NCBI GenBank assembly: GCA_964020975.1
Contig: OZ026623.1
Location: forward strand, 86,467,341 to 86,531,340
DNA from: Hermodice carunculata
Taxonomy: Eukaryota; Annelida; Polychaeta; Eunicida; Amphinomidae
Direction of reading: 5' to 3'
DNA: 64,000 nucleotides
A program made the translations under genes and the position numbers. Below, in pieces: positions 32,777 to 45,470 of this stretch. The notes under the pieces are model-generated. The model saw only the letters and a program-made list of their open reading frames with translations, was not told the DNA's origin and did not search any database. Within the stretch, counting starts at the first letter, position 1; each line of letters starts with the position of its first letter.

Positions 32777-34300
32777 CTTTATCCTTGGCTTAATCAAAAT
32801 TTCCAGGAATAAACAGTCTGTGTTCTGGGCTTCAATACGAACTCTCTTTTGAACATTTTCATTTTATTAAACTAATCTTTGCTTAATCCAGTACTTTATC
32901 TTTTAAGCTGGATCAAATCAAGATTAAGCCATAATCCTGAAATGTTAATGACATGCTTTATACAATAGCCATAAAAGAGATTGGTTTACACAAAAAATTG
33001 TTCATGCTACCCAGGATTAAAGAATGTGGGATCAAAACAAGTTGATTTTAATTTTGATCTTAAATTTCTTGTCAGATTCAAGTTCTTTGTGAATATGGCC
33101 ACAGCAGATTATATTTATGATTTGTAGACGCATCGTGGCTGTGATCATAGTTGCTTGTAATATAGATGTTCATGTATGTAATATGTATATTTCAGTGCAA
33201 ATATGATCATATATATTGAGATATAAAGCAGTTTAATCTATTCTAATTCTTGTTCAAAATGTTAGCTTTCAACAAGGATTCTTACAAGAGGAATTTATAT
33301 TGGGCTCCACCCTGTTTTTTGTGTTGTAATAAAATATGTTTAAACCAAGGATTCTGTTTTTCTTTTTTTTTTTTTTCAAATTGAAGAATACATTTAATAT
33401 CGCAGCTGTCTGGTTCCAGGTCAAAGGTCAGCCACATGAACCAATGTAAACTTTCTTCTCGGCAGACTCACTCGTAGTAATCTAAAAAGCTTTGATCTTT
33501 TAAGACCTCCACTTCCTGAAAGGCACAAACCGTCTCCTATTGGTGGAAATGAAGACAATGCCCACTTAAGATTAACTCTTTGCACGCTCCACTGTTTGAG
33601 TAAATGCTTCATGTAAATATATAATGGGCGCTAAACTGGCTTCACAAAAGATCAAACATTCAAGACACCAGCAATCAGTATGATGCCCCTTGTCCATCTT
33701 GCCATTCAAAATACAGGATCAAAGTAAGTTGAATAATTTGGATTTCGAAAACACTCCGTTAAATCTTTGAAAAGAAGAAACCCTCCCAGAATGGACAGTT
33801 AATAAACTCAGGATGCAGGCAAGAAGTGTAGAAAAGGCATTGCCCTAAGGTTGTAATACCTGAAGATTTCCATATATATCCCCTAGCTTTATCTACTTTC
33901 TTGCCATGGAAATGTTCCGAAAATAGAATCTTGGACATTGTACTGCCTGAACATTTGCTGACACGATTGTTTGCCCTTGAGGCCGATTAAAAGTGCTCTG
34001 AAGCACGAGATTTTAAAATATAAGTTGGTATCAAAACAGCCCTTTTTTTAAACACTGCTTTACACTGTAATAGTTTTGGCTAGTTCAGTATACAAATACC
34101 ATACAATGGACTGCACAACCAGTTCGTCAGTTCGTCAGAGGCAGCTAAAGTTTGCAGTGATGTTCACTTTATTTTGCCACCCTTTCATTTTCACGAAATT
34201 TTCATAGCAAAAATGTTGGGGAGTTACGGCAGTAAAAATGACCCCAAATCAACAGCTCCTCCACATCTACTTTACATCCCTATCAACCCACCTTTCTCCC
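32777..34300. other. non-coding, nothing recognised
   Basis: A+T-rich complex sequence. 'TTAATCCAGTACTTTATCTT'-like phrases recur loosely near 32785 and 32885. An E-like fragment is near 34165-34235. No gene. Confidence 0.45.
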
Positions 34301-34303
34301 AAG

Positions 34304-34968
34304 GACTGAGTCAACAGCTTACCTCTGTGCACCCAGGAAAGCTGTAGACCTTATAACCCTTCCCCCTTACTGTGGCCAAATCTGGCTGCTCAAATGTTGT
34401 CAACTGGAACCTTTTGCCACTCATATTGCCGAAAAGATGTAAATTGTCCACTGTGATGCTTTTTCTTAAATTTCTCATTTCTAGAAAACATTTTCTGCAG
34501 AGATTTGTATGTAAAACCATTCACGATGGCACTCTCTAGGTCAATAGCAATGCATCCAACTCATGCCAAGAAAAGGTATTGACTCTGTTGTATTCTGACC
34601 AGCAATGGGTTAATGTTTTTTTTAATGATTTCAACAGTATTGTAAGCAATTTGAATGAGAACTATAGACAAGACTGTTCAAGATAACATGCCATAGGTCA
34701 ACAGTTTTCCTGGGTGCTTAGTGGCCAACCCATGTCAGTGAAAGCTGTTGACTGTCTAAATGGCTATAGTTGTTTTCTCATTACCGCTAAACACATAATG
34801 GCTAAAAGATTCAAATTCCTCATGAAGATACCTTTCATCCAAATACCAGCAAGCCTAGTCTAAAGCAAAAAGTAGCCTTAGTCAACAGCTTTCCTTAGGG
34901 CACTTTGTGTGTAAAGTGCCCCAAGGAAAGCTGTTGACTCCATCTTAAATGAACACTTTACGGGTTAA
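34304..34968. mobile_element. cluster of overlapping TTAA foldback elements
   Basis: Four hairpin cores follow one another: about 34307-34350, 34540-34586, 34696-34752 and 34881-34938. An A5-like copy spans 34351-34612, ending AATGGGTTAA. An A3 copy in minus orientation ends at 34968 with AACACTTTACGGGTTAA. Order and shared TTAA boundaries suggest insertion of A elements next to or into one another. Confidence 0.7.
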
Positions 34969-36019
34969 TTCAAGAGGGAAACAGTCGGAAAGTTTTCACA
35001 GTGACTTAAAAAAAGCACACTACTTCATTGCTTCACTCACTTTTTGGTCAATTTTATCAGAGTTAACTTTTTGCCCATTCAAATTCTTTGCCAGGGGAGT
35101 TCCCATTTTTTAGATACCAACACACTTTGACTGAAGCCACTGGTTTCTGCATCACGTGGCAGGCATCCTCCAGATGTACAGGGACAGTTACAGTATGTCT
35201 TGCCAGACCGTGCAACCATACTACAGCCTTTTTCACACAGCATGGGCACAGCTGACTTTTTTTTTTTTTAACTTTTTTTATCTTTTTCTTTCTTTCTTTT
35301 TCTTAACTTTTACAGCAATTTTTGAAACAGAACAGACAAAGGGGAACTCTCAAGGTTGTGTTATCACATACTTAACAGCGACAAGTTCTCAGTTTTGACA
35401 GTGCTATATCAAGACTCATCAACCCACAACAGGCCCCTCCTGAGAGACACCATAGTGATAAGAAACTAGCCTCCCTTTGTGATCAACAGTCTTTGTGCCT
35501 CTCAGGTCACTTTTTTTCCCACATTATTTGACCTCTACTTAGGACCATCTTCCTTACTTGACCACCTTCATACCTGTTCAAATGCTTATTCTACATTCAT
35601 GGAATTTATTATTTTAAAATTTGCTGAGAATATCTCAGTCTCTGTTACTTAAGTGTTTTTGATATAGATTCTTTACAATAACTTTTTCAACACCTACCAA
35701 TATTTCCAAATGTTCATGGTACAAAATACTTGTACCTCAGTTTGTGCTCAAGTTTTTTTTTTTCTCCACTGAGTGTACATGTTGGCGATTTCTTGAGATA
35801 ATTTTTCTTTTTTAAGTGACAAAAGTTACATCTGTGTTTAATACTATACATCTCTTTCCTCTCAAATCTGTGTCGGCTGCTCAGATATTGGCTGATTCTT
35901 GCTGTAACTTTTTTTCACCAGCGGCAAAAAAAAGTCTGATTGTTTTTGGAGCAGGAGAACAGATTTTGTTAAAAGCAACAAAACAAGATAAATTATTAAT
36001 AAAGGGCTGTGGCTGAAAA
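34969..36019. other. non-coding, T-rich, decayed repeats
   Basis: About 35120-35230 resembles the A4 core; about 35430-35560 resembles a very old B copy. T/CTTT-rich patch at 35256-35305. No gene. Confidence 0.45.
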
Positions 36020-36690
36020 GTGACTACCCACTTAGAGGGCTAAAAAGCCATAATGAGCTTTAATACATGGGCGATATCCACTGCAGAATGATATATCCAA
36101 GTCTAAATAGAGCTGTGTTTTTTGTATTGCCGTAAGTAGCCGGGATGTGAGGTGGTGACTGGTACAGGCCCGAGGACAATCACCATCTTCATCATCCCGG
36201 CCCATTACTCCATCACCGCCATAATCACATAATAGGCCCACAACTTGGCCCCAGATCAAGGCAATGACAGGCTGGTTGTGACTAAAATCATAAATCAGCC
36301 GGGATGAATCAAAAACAAGCAGGGCCAAACACTAGCCAAATGGTACTTTGATGGTTGAAAATGAACAAATCAACTGGTTTGATGGATGATTTGAGTCATA
36401 TCAACTGTGGGAACGGCATTAAGAGATGAAGCCTGATAGGCCATAATGCGCGAGATGCTCATTCCCTCTCTCTTTCTCTCTCTCTCTCGCTCTCTCTTTT
36501 TTATTTAAACTGTGATGGATAATTGTGCAATAAACAGCAAAACTTCAAAGACTCTGCAGACTCTCCTTATCTCTGGGTTAATATGTCTGCAATAAATAGC
36601 AACAACACAAATTGTTTTGATGGATTCCAATGGGAGACTAGCATGTGACACATCACGACAGACAGCACTGCATTGTCAGACAACTAGTTA
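36020..36690. promoter_or_regulatory. possible cis-regulatory block
   Basis: Complex sequence interrupted only by a short CT tract (36466-36498). Motifs include GCCATAATGAGC, CCATAATCACATAATAGG, AAATCATAAATCAG and a paired 'GTGCAATAAACAGCAA' / 'CTGCAATAAATAGCAA' (36526 and 36589), about 63 bp apart. The right edge lies about 90 bp from the large GA array. Confidence 0.35.
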
Positions 36691-36783
36691 AAGATAACAC
36701 ACTCAATCTTTAAATTTCAGAGCCAAATTAAAATCACAGACCAATTCAATACTTTCCTGGAATCACAGTGACTAGACAATAGA

Positions 36784-37455
<672 letters not shown>

Positions 37456-37720
37456 AGCAAAACAGGCAGCGCAACATCCATGTTTTAGCAAAAAAGGGCA
37501 GCAAGACATCCATGTCTTTGCAAAAAGGGCAGCAAGTCATTGATGTTTTAGCAAAAGGGGCAGCGAGACATTCATATCTGAGTAAAAAGGGCAAGATATT
37601 AAAGTTTTAGCAAAAAGGACAGCCAGACATTGATGCTTTAGCAAAAAGGGCAGCAAGACATTCATGTCTTAGCATCAGGGGCAGCGAGCGTTCCTCTTTC
37701 AGCAAAAGAAACTGCCACCA
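37456..37720 (+). repeat. ~31-bp minisatellite, about nine units
   Basis: AGCAAAAAGGGCAGCAAGAC followed by ATTCATGTCTT recurs with starts near 37456, 37487, 37519, 37550, 37581, 37609, 37640, 37671 and 37701. Spacing is 28-32 bp. Confidence 0.88.
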
Positions 37721-37814
37721 GACATCCATCTTAACAAAACTGTCAGTGATAAAACACTTTTTGCCTGAGCACCAAGCTGAGTAAAAAGAAAAGTTGAAAG
37801 AAAGACAATTAAGG

Positions 37815-38530
37815 TCCACTCCTTTTTAATCATAGATCCTTTGTTGGTCAGCCCATCAAACAAATAAAACCTTAATTATGAAGTAAAAATCTGTGCACAT
37901 TTGCTTTAGGCGGTGTAGATTTTGACATTAAGCCTTGCCAATGATCGGTTAAGTTACCGTATGACGACCTTTGTTTCTTGATCGGTGGCATTATAGTCAT
38001 TAAAGCGTGCAGCTCCAACAAGCTGTCTTCTCCTCGTGTCTACCTTAATTCATCATTTGACTGATCAGGAACAATTTACACACTATCCTGATCCCCTGCA
38101 GACAGACGTCCAAAGCCGTCCAATGCTCAGGGGTACAGCACCCCAGATTTGCATCTTTTTAAACGCAGGCATCATCCCATTAATTATATCCTGCTGACTA
38201 GGTTAATGACCATAAAATTGGGCAGGGGGAATGTGACCAGCCCAGACTGGACACATTTATGCTAAGCCTGTTGCCGAGTCAGAGCCACAAATGTGTTAAT
38301 AAGCGCGATTATCTTATTTGCTGGTACAATTAGGCCCATAGCTCTAAGCCATGTATCACAGTCAAAGATGGCGGTGGCATTTTTGTGCCTAATTAGGAAA
38401 TGGCCCCAAAACATAAACCATTTATCAGACATGCAAAAGAGATCAAAATCATTTCAAACTTTTATCTGTATTAACGAAAACTTACGCATGACAAGCAAGG
38501 CTTATGTGCTGTAAGCCTATGGCAGAATTT
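37815..38530. promoter_or_regulatory. possible cis-regulatory block, homeodomain-rich
   Basis: Over 700 bp without repeats. TAAT-type cores are dense: ACCTTAATTATGAAG, TACCTTAATTCATC, CCCATTAATTATATCC, GACTAGGTTAATGACC, GTACAATTAGGCCC, and the palindrome CCTAATTAGG at 38389-38398. CTTTGTTTCTTGATC and GGAACAATTTAC suit Sox/TCF factors. It is the longest motif-rich, MITE-free block after 62160-63180. Confidence 0.42.
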
Positions 38531-39173
38531 GTGGCGCATTTTTGGGTTTTTTTAAAAGCACGAGGTGTGAATGATTATGCTGCTGAAGATTCGTTTTTCC
38601 TCTTTCTGATAATATTAAATGCTATCTGACTGTATGCACCAGATGAAGAACCAAGGATGTTACGGTCTATGTCATAATCGAAATTAAACCAAAGTTTTCA
38701 GCATCTCATGGCTGGCCCAGGACATCTCTGTGACTTCTACACTTTTGGCTTCAGCTGCAAGCTGCAACATAAAGACTTGTAGAGTCTGGTCTTTAAATTG
38801 GATTTTCAAACCTTTTGTATCACTCCAGACACTAGCAACACAAACTGGCTAATTTCTGATTTCAATTTCAAATTTTCCAGAACCACCGGCACAGTTTCAA
38901 GTAATTTCCCTGGCTAAACCTGTAAATTTGAGGTCTGTTCATCTTCCATTTCTTTGCAAATGTGAACCTGAAATCTTGGTGTCATGTATGTCTTTTGCCA
39001 TCATAACTGGACCTGGTAAAACCGTTTAATTTTGATTCTATGGCACTTCGTGTTTCAGAGTCGCCCCCTCCCCCCAGTGAATCTTGCCCCCATTCCTGCA
39101 AGCGCCCCAAGTGGGCATGCTTTATGCATCCTGGCAACAACTACAGCACAACTTAACCCCTACAGTCCTGAAT
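38531..39173. other. non-coding, nothing recognised
   Basis: Complex sequence of ordinary composition, no gene or repeat family seen. Confidence 0.45.
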
Positions 39174-39411
39174 TTAACTCTTTCAGTGCCGCATTCTCAA
39201 CTGAACCAATAGCTTTCCTCAATGGGCCCAAATTATGCCAGCGAAAACTGTTAACCTTGGAATATTATGCTCTATGTAACTGCAGCCACACTGCTACTTG
39301 TATGAAAAGTTTTTTTTTACGAGGAACATGAATCTAGCACCTTCAATATAACTCAGAACAGTTCATTTCAAGCAGTTCAAATTCAGGCACAGTTGGTATT
39401 GAAAGAGCTAA
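39174..39411 (+). mobile_element. TTAA foldback MITE, subtype A2
   Basis: Left TTAACTCTTTCAGTGCCGC, right TATTGAAAGAGCTAA. The inner hairpin (about 39208-39261) is weakened by changes. Body matches the copy at 1553 (TTATGCTCTATGTAACT, CAGTTCATTTCAAGCAGTT). Confidence 0.75.
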
Positions 39412-40300
39412 CATCAAAAGCTGTCTTCTTGGTGTTAAAAGTACGCCAAGGAAAGCTCCTGATTGAGACCTTTCTGTTTTGCTATAATTACTTGTGTTAT
39501 AGCTGCTTGATACGTCAATGAGACATCTTTTCATCAGGAACTTCAATCTGTAACCCGTCAGATCATTCATGAAACAACAAAAACAGTCGCACCCCACAGG
39601 AAACGACTAGAAACTGCATGTCAGGCTACAAAATCAACAAAACTGACCCATGTGGAAAGTGAGCAGTAGCTTTAAATTTGTTAAATTTGACTGAAGTATC
39701 TAAGATTTAATATGGTGGTAGCTATATCTGTTACATTTCCAGGGAGAAAGATGGCTAATGATGTATCAACATTTCTGGGAAATTCTAGATCTCATTACAT
39801 TTTCAGGGAATGCTGAAGGTGCATGTTGCAAAGTTTGCGTGACTTATACACGTACATGCACTTTAAAATGAGAATAAATCTTATTTCCTCGGAAGTTGAA
39901 TGTGCCTAAACCTGGTTACTGTACTTTCACAAAAAAAAGACTGAACAGAAATGACGTTCCATTCATGGTAGTATAATAACATACCTCTTGTTGCTTAGCT
40001 TTAATTGAGCATGAAACTGCTTTTACTCCCAGAAATCAAAGCTGGACAAAAATCTTGTAACATTTCATGACAACACTGAGAGAAAGTACCTGATGTTCAG
40101 GACTTAAGAGGCCCATAAGTATCTATCTGTCCCTCCCTCCCTCCACCAACCTATCTATCTATTTATATATTTTTATTTTGAAAGGAAAGATTAATTTTAA
40201 GCTTGAGAGAGCTAAGATGCATGAGTGGGGCATGTATCACTGAGCTACTTCCAGGCAAACAAATGGCCACAGATTAGATGACATGTCTTGGATGTAACGT
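39412..40300. other. non-coding, nothing recognised
   Basis: Complex A+T-rich sequence with a short CCCT/CTAT low-complexity patch at 40130-40165. Confidence 0.45.
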
Positions 40301-40301
40301 C

Positions 40302-40799
40302 CTAGTACCTGGTTACACCCCAGAGGTGAAAGATGTGCCAGAAACTGGGTACCCTTCTTGGATGAAGATGTGCCAGAACCTGGTCACGCTTCTTGGATGA
40401 AAAGGTGCAAGAACTTGCTGACACTTTTTGATTAAGGAAATGCTGGAAAACCTGGTTAAAGCTTCTGGGGACTTCAAAGATTCTCTGGTGTATCACTCTC
40501 TCATGAGAAACATATCCACGCATCAAAAATAAATGACACACGTTGAATTCTTGAGTGTCACCTGGCACAGATCTGGATATTGTTATGTGGTCTACGACTA
40601 ACCTAAAACTGGGTGCATGTTTCAAAACAATAAAGACAGGCACATCCGATTCCACAAGATCCCTGTTCCTGGCAGCATGCTTGCTTGCAGCAGGCCCCTC
40701 ACCAGACATTACGAGTCTGCTTAAACTGGCCAAGCGAGCGAGCGTGTGGAACACAAGCCCACATGTAATAACTGATGATGGCTGACTCAAGGCAGCCAT
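40302..40799 (-). CDS. longest non-repetitive open frame, doubtful
   Basis: This is a 165-codon minus-strand frame, the longest not made of microsatellite. No signal peptide, transmembrane segment or known motif is visible. Part of it (about 40330-40450) is a short degenerate tandem around 'GATGTGCCAGAAACTGGGTA', which keeps the frame open. I know of no family with this sequence. Chance is the likeliest explanation. Confidence 0.12.
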   Translation of the reverse strand: MAALSQPSSVITCGLVFHTLARLASLSRLVMSGEGPAASKHAARNRDLVESDVPVFIVLKHAPSFRLVVDHITISRSVPGDTQEFNVCHLFLMRGYVSHERVIHQRIFEVPRSFNQVFQHFLNQKVSASSCTFSSKKRDQVLAHLHPRRVPSFWHIFHLWGVTRY

Positions 40800-41350
40800 C
40801 GCACTGTCATAAAGCAGATTGATGGGTCAACTTGACAGGCGACACATTGTTTGCCGCGTGCTGACAGAAGTGGTGGTCTCTTGCCTATTGTTCCTCATGC
40901 CATTGTTTGTAACCCTAAAACTACTTGTTGTGTTGCCCGGCACTGTTCAAAGCTGGTTCAAGTGACAGGAATTTAACTGTACGTTTTTTTGCTTCAATTT
41001 TTTAGATCTTTGTACCGTCAGATGTTGGGCCAAAGTTGAGCACAATGGGGGTGTTGTGTTCAACCCCTCATCATTTAATAGCTGTCGCCATGAATTGCTG
41101 CCTTGTGTCTCCCACCGACCGTGACAAAACAAGACTCGAATTTGATACAATGTCATAATCTGTCGTCATTGTTGTCTTCCCGGCATTTTATTGTTCCCAC
41201 TTACCCATTGTTCTCAAAACAATGATTATTTGATAATAACATGCGACATGTCAACAATATTGCTGGATTTATAGGTATAGGTGAATAACAAGAGAACACG
41301 GAATCACAATGGTTGTTTCATTATGCAACATTATGGTAACGTACATTCAG
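40800..41350. promoter_or_regulatory. possible cis-regulatory block
   Basis: Repeat-free sequence with clustered Sox-type cores: CACATTGTTTGCCG, TGCCTATTGTTCC, GCCATTGTTTG, TTTTATTGTTCCC, CCATTGTTCTC and AAAACAATG. The last two (41208-41225) form an inverted ATTGTT...AACAAT pair. Inferred only. Confidence 0.33.
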
Positions 41351-41766
41351 TAGCCTGTGTCACCTACATCCCACTGATACCTTCAACTTGACAGCAATTT
41401 TTCAAAAATACATGGAAGGTCACCACAGAAAGAAATCCTTTAAAAAGTCAGTGTTGTTTTTTTTTTTTTAACATCAACAACAGCAGACAATCAGACTAAT
41501 TTGTGCAAAACTGACACAAATGTGATACAAACAGACACTTGCACATATTAGCGCAAATTAAAATGTGTTGTGTCAATGTTGCAAATATACTTCATATGCA
41601 GAAAACAACCTCTGTGACTGTCTCAATTTTTCCCACAATTAACTTGGATTATTCCTGAAGGCGCAAGTACTTGGTGATACATGGTCAATGCACCCATGGA
41701 CTGCCAGGTTATTCTGACCCCTCTTTGCTGTGTGTACATGAGGTGTTATATTGAAAGGCACTGGCA
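41351..41766. other. non-coding, nothing recognised
   Basis: Complex sequence with a T12 run near 41458-41469. Confidence 0.45.
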
Positions 41767-41965
41767 TGGGGGGGGGGGGGGGTTAACGGGATTCCTCTGT
41801 GCATGCCTGGCATTCTGTTTATCGTATCTGCCCACTGGAAGCCCCTTTATTTTCCATACTTCATACTAGCCATTATTGCTAAATTTTCTTATTTTATGTG
41901 CCTTACACTAGGGCAAAATAATTGTCAGTACCAGTGTACCGAGACCCCTCCCACCCCCTTTTCAC
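41767..41965 (-). mobile_element. D-family element
   Basis: Shares order of phrases with 48317-48515 and, inverted, 58971-59150: a 'CCACTGGAAGCCCCTTTATTT' arm, 'CATACTTCATACTAG', 'GGCAAAATAATTGTCAGTAC' and 'CCAGTGTACCGAGACCCC'. A G-run (41769-41782) lies at its left edge. Ends are too decayed to define a target duplication. Confidence 0.5.
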
Positions 41966-42394
41966 TGTGCTGCCCTGCCATCAATGGTCATTGTGTGATG
42001 GTGTGGAAGTGTTGGCTGTTTTTTGTAAGTGAAACCGTAAATAGACTAATCTGCAATCAAAACATTACGTCCATCTCCACTTGTTGAACACAGCGGCTCA
42101 TGGCCTTAAGAAACTCGCTGTGCATTTATTCACAGACAGCCACGTTTTTTTTCTTTCTAACTTTTATTCCAAGTGTAGACACTTGTTTTTGTGATATATT
42201 CATTGTCATGGACCATCCCTCTCCGAACAAAACAGACAAGTTTCTATTTGCATTCAGAATTGTTTTCATATGTTGGAATTAGCTAAATTGTAGTGTTGTG
42301 GGTTTCTATTTTCTTTCTTTCTGATATCATGCAAAGAATTAAATTCAGATACCAAGAGATAAGGGAGCAGAGTAAATGGATTCATTGCACATGA
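41966..42394. other. non-coding, nothing recognised
   Basis: Complex A+T-rich sequence without recognised features. Confidence 0.45.
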
Positions 42395-42615
42395 TTTCAA
42401 CAGCTTTCCTCGGCATGCTTCAGGTGCAAAGTGCCGAAAGCGTGCCAAGGAAAGCTGTTGACCTGGACTATTATAGTCCATGTTACTATAGGCATGCTGG
42501 TACTTGAATGAAAGGTCTTTTTACAAATAACATGAATCTAGCACCCTTATTATATTTCGGAACAGTTCCATGTTCAGTAGTTCGACTTTAGTCTTAGTTG
42601 GGACTGAAAGAATTA
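42395..42615 (+). mobile_element. TTAA foldback MITE, subtype A2
   Basis: Inner hairpin at about 42397-42462 (TCAACAGCTTTCCTCGGCAT...CCAAGGAAAGCTGTTGAC). The shared module GGCATGCTGGTACTTGAATG follows, and the right end GGGACTGAAAGAATTAA is present. The left TTAA end is not clear. Confidence 0.72.
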
Positions 42616-42639
42616 ATTTGTTGTGTAAATAACATTTTC

Positions 42640-42835
42640 ACTACTTATGACAACAAAATTTGTGCTCAGCTACACTATCATAATAATTCCAGGTTCAAAT
42701 TCCTTGTTTGAAAATTTTTCATTCAAGTATTAGCTTACCCGTATTTCTGATGAAAGAACAGAAATGGCCAAGGTCAATAGCTTTCCTCACCCCAACAGCC
42801 CAAAAGCACGCAAAGGAAAGCTATTGACTCAATCT
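42640..42835 (-). mobile_element. A2-type fragment, opposite orientation
   Basis: Hairpin at about 42772-42832 (GTCAATAGCTTTCC...GGAAAGCTATTGAC) preceded by TTTTTCATTCAAGTATTAGC, the inverse of the shared module. It lies tail-to-tail with the preceding A2 copy. Confidence 0.58.
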
Positions 42836-44999
42836 GCCATTACCACTGGAGGAGTTCATGTGTGGTACAAACACCCACCAATGATATCCTATGCCCAATT
42901 ACACCAGCAAGGCAATTACCTGCTACTGTGTTATCTCCGAAATAATTCAAAGCCTGGTTTGTTTCTGCGTGTGGATGTTAACACTGTGTGAGAATGGGCC
43001 ATCAATGTGGTTATTCTAAACATCACAAGTCTTTAAAACACAATGAAATTATCTCGTAAAACGAAGCTGTAAAGTATAATCCAAAAGTGCCAGAAATTGT
43101 GTAGGCATTTATGGCAATCTTCACATCAAGCGTCCACATTTCATACCATGTATACAGCCTTTTTATGGACTTATGAAAACCTGTCATATCTAAGCACAAA
43201 GTGCAATATTCACATGCAATTAAATCTCAATTACAATGTTTGAACTACACAGAGATATCCCAGATTAATATACCTTTTAAAAAGTCACATTTGCTAAATT
43301 TGAAAGGCAATCGTAACATTTCTGGGCCATACAGACACAACTTGGGAATAACAATTTTGGCCATAAATCTATTAAAAAGTAACAAGATCATGGCCTTCGA
43401 ACAGTGTGGGTAACTAACATTCTCTTGTAAAGAAAATAAGATTCAGCCTACACACTTCAAGTTTTATATAGATTTGTATATTTCCTTTTGTGTACCATTT
43501 GACCCACCAATACATGACAACAGCTCAAGAATAAAATGTGAAATAGGATTCACATTATGATAAGACTCGAGCAGTTAGCTTTGAAAATGTACAGCTTCAA
43601 TCATGCAACTCTTCCAGTAAATACGCCGGGTCACATAGCCACAGACATTCAAGGTGAGCACAGAACAGAAAGCTGTACAGTCTAAACAACCTATAACATA
43701 TTTGTGGAGAAGTTACGTAGCGTAATTACACCTTGTTGTTTCAAATTATCATTGTTGCCTAAAATTTTGTCAGTTTTTGTGTATAGCTAGTAGATGTGGC
43801 CATGTCCCCAAATCCCATTAACCAATCACACCAGAATCAGAATTTTTAACCCCATCACAAGCTGCACTCAATTTCATCATGTGTCTGGATATTTGTCATT
43901 TGTGCATGGTGGATAAAAAGCGTGTCTGGCTTTCGAGTGGTAAAAATACACTATACTTTATGAAGGTGGACTTGATTATTAACATTTGCTATTTTGCAAA
44001 GCATTGAAAGAATTTAAATTTATTCACCTTTTTTTTTAACATACCAAAAATTGTTTGCCAAATGTTTTGAATCATAAAAAGTTTGCAAGCTACGCACTAA
44101 ACATGCAAATTGTTCCGAAGCCTGACTTCATTCTGTTTCATAATAGCAAATTTTGAGATAAATCTAACTGGAATTGAGTAAGATTTTACAGATTTTCATA
44201 GACAAAGCTTTCATTCAAGTACCAACATACACAATGTAGATGTCACAGTTTTGCATTGGTTAAGTGCTGCTCCAGCTCTTACCCAGTCAGCTGGAGCATA
44301 ACCTGCCAGACAATCAACAACTACAAACACAAAGTTAAGCTGTTTCTGAAAGAAGCTTATTACAAAACACTGTTTCGTTATTGTTGTTTTCAATCCTTTC
44401 TTTTTTTTTTTTTTGGAGGTGGGGGGGGGGGCATCTTGGGCCAAAATAGTAGAAAAAAAGTTTTGCACAGAAAACTTCAGATTCCTCGATTTTTGTAAAG
44501 TCCACTGACAACAGAGCCTTATACCACTGGAATGACGGGACCCTATATTGGAATGTAATCATTATTGAAAAAAGGTAATAATAATAGTTCTTGGAAAGAA
44601 ACAAACATTTTAAGTTTTTAATGAACCAGTTTTGTTCAACATGGAACGATTCACATAGATATCAGAAAAAAAAAATATTTAGGCATTTGAGTCATAACAA
44701 TGTCCAGGAAAAGATCTCTATCTTTTCCACTAACGGCGAAACAAAAAGTCTCATGCCATTTCACCTGATCTGCAGTCAGTACTCCTCAGGCTTTTCTGGC
44801 CTATTACACTTCCCTGAGACACCCTCACATCTTGTCTTCAAAGTTTTGGATTGTAACTTTAAATGTGCACAGTACTTCTCTCGTCAGTACAAATCTCCAA
44901 AACAACTGACTTACCATAATGAAAATAATGCAAGGCCCATAGTCCTTCCCCCATCTTGGACGAAGAGTTCCACTCTATCGTAACCACTGTCGACTTAGC
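42836..44999. other. non-coding, nothing recognised
   Basis: A+T-rich sequence. An A4-core fragment is at about 44260-44325. T/G run at 44400-44430. An ATGCAAAT octamer is at 44104-44111. The 130-codon plus frame at 44591-44983 has no recognised domain. Confidence 0.45.
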
Positions 45000-45470
45000 C
45001 TCCACAAATCTTCCAACACAACTGAGCCACTAAATATTCATAACCATCTGAGCACGGAGACCTTTCAGAGCCTCAGGGATGAGTCAACACCTTCACTCAG
45101 TTCCTGTTTATTGCTATCGTCACAAAAGCACAGAAGAAAAGTGCTTTCTGCAACTAAAACTTTTCGTTCTCCACTTCTACCTACGATGTTTTTGACTACT
45201 GTTGATTTTGCTCGGCTGTCAAAAAGTTTCATGGACGTAGTGCGTGTTATATGCAAGTGATTTTTGACTGCCTCTGTGGCCGCCTGGAACTGAGCTATCA
45301 CAAGCAGGACAGCTTTATGCAAATGAGGGAGTAAACAACCAGATCACATGTTAATGATCTGTTAATTAGAAGACCATGACAAGCAGGGGGACCAGTTTGT
45401 AGACCAGCGATTCCAGCGGTTAAACCAGGAGCTGGTAAAGATCGCCTGAAGCCAAGACCTCGTGGCGCGA
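45000..45470. promoter_or_regulatory. possible cis-regulatory block with octamer site
   Basis: Repeat-free complex sequence. ATGCAAAT (POU octamer) lies at 45317-45324, and GATCTGTTAATTAGAAG follows about 30 bp on, a POU/homeodomain combination. ACTAAATATTCATAACC lies upstream near 45031. Inferred regulatory role. Confidence 0.38.

Noticed and set aside
42685-42705. GGTTCAAATTCC, resembling a tRNA B box
   Set aside because: No A box at the right distance and no cloverleaf arms could be drawn.
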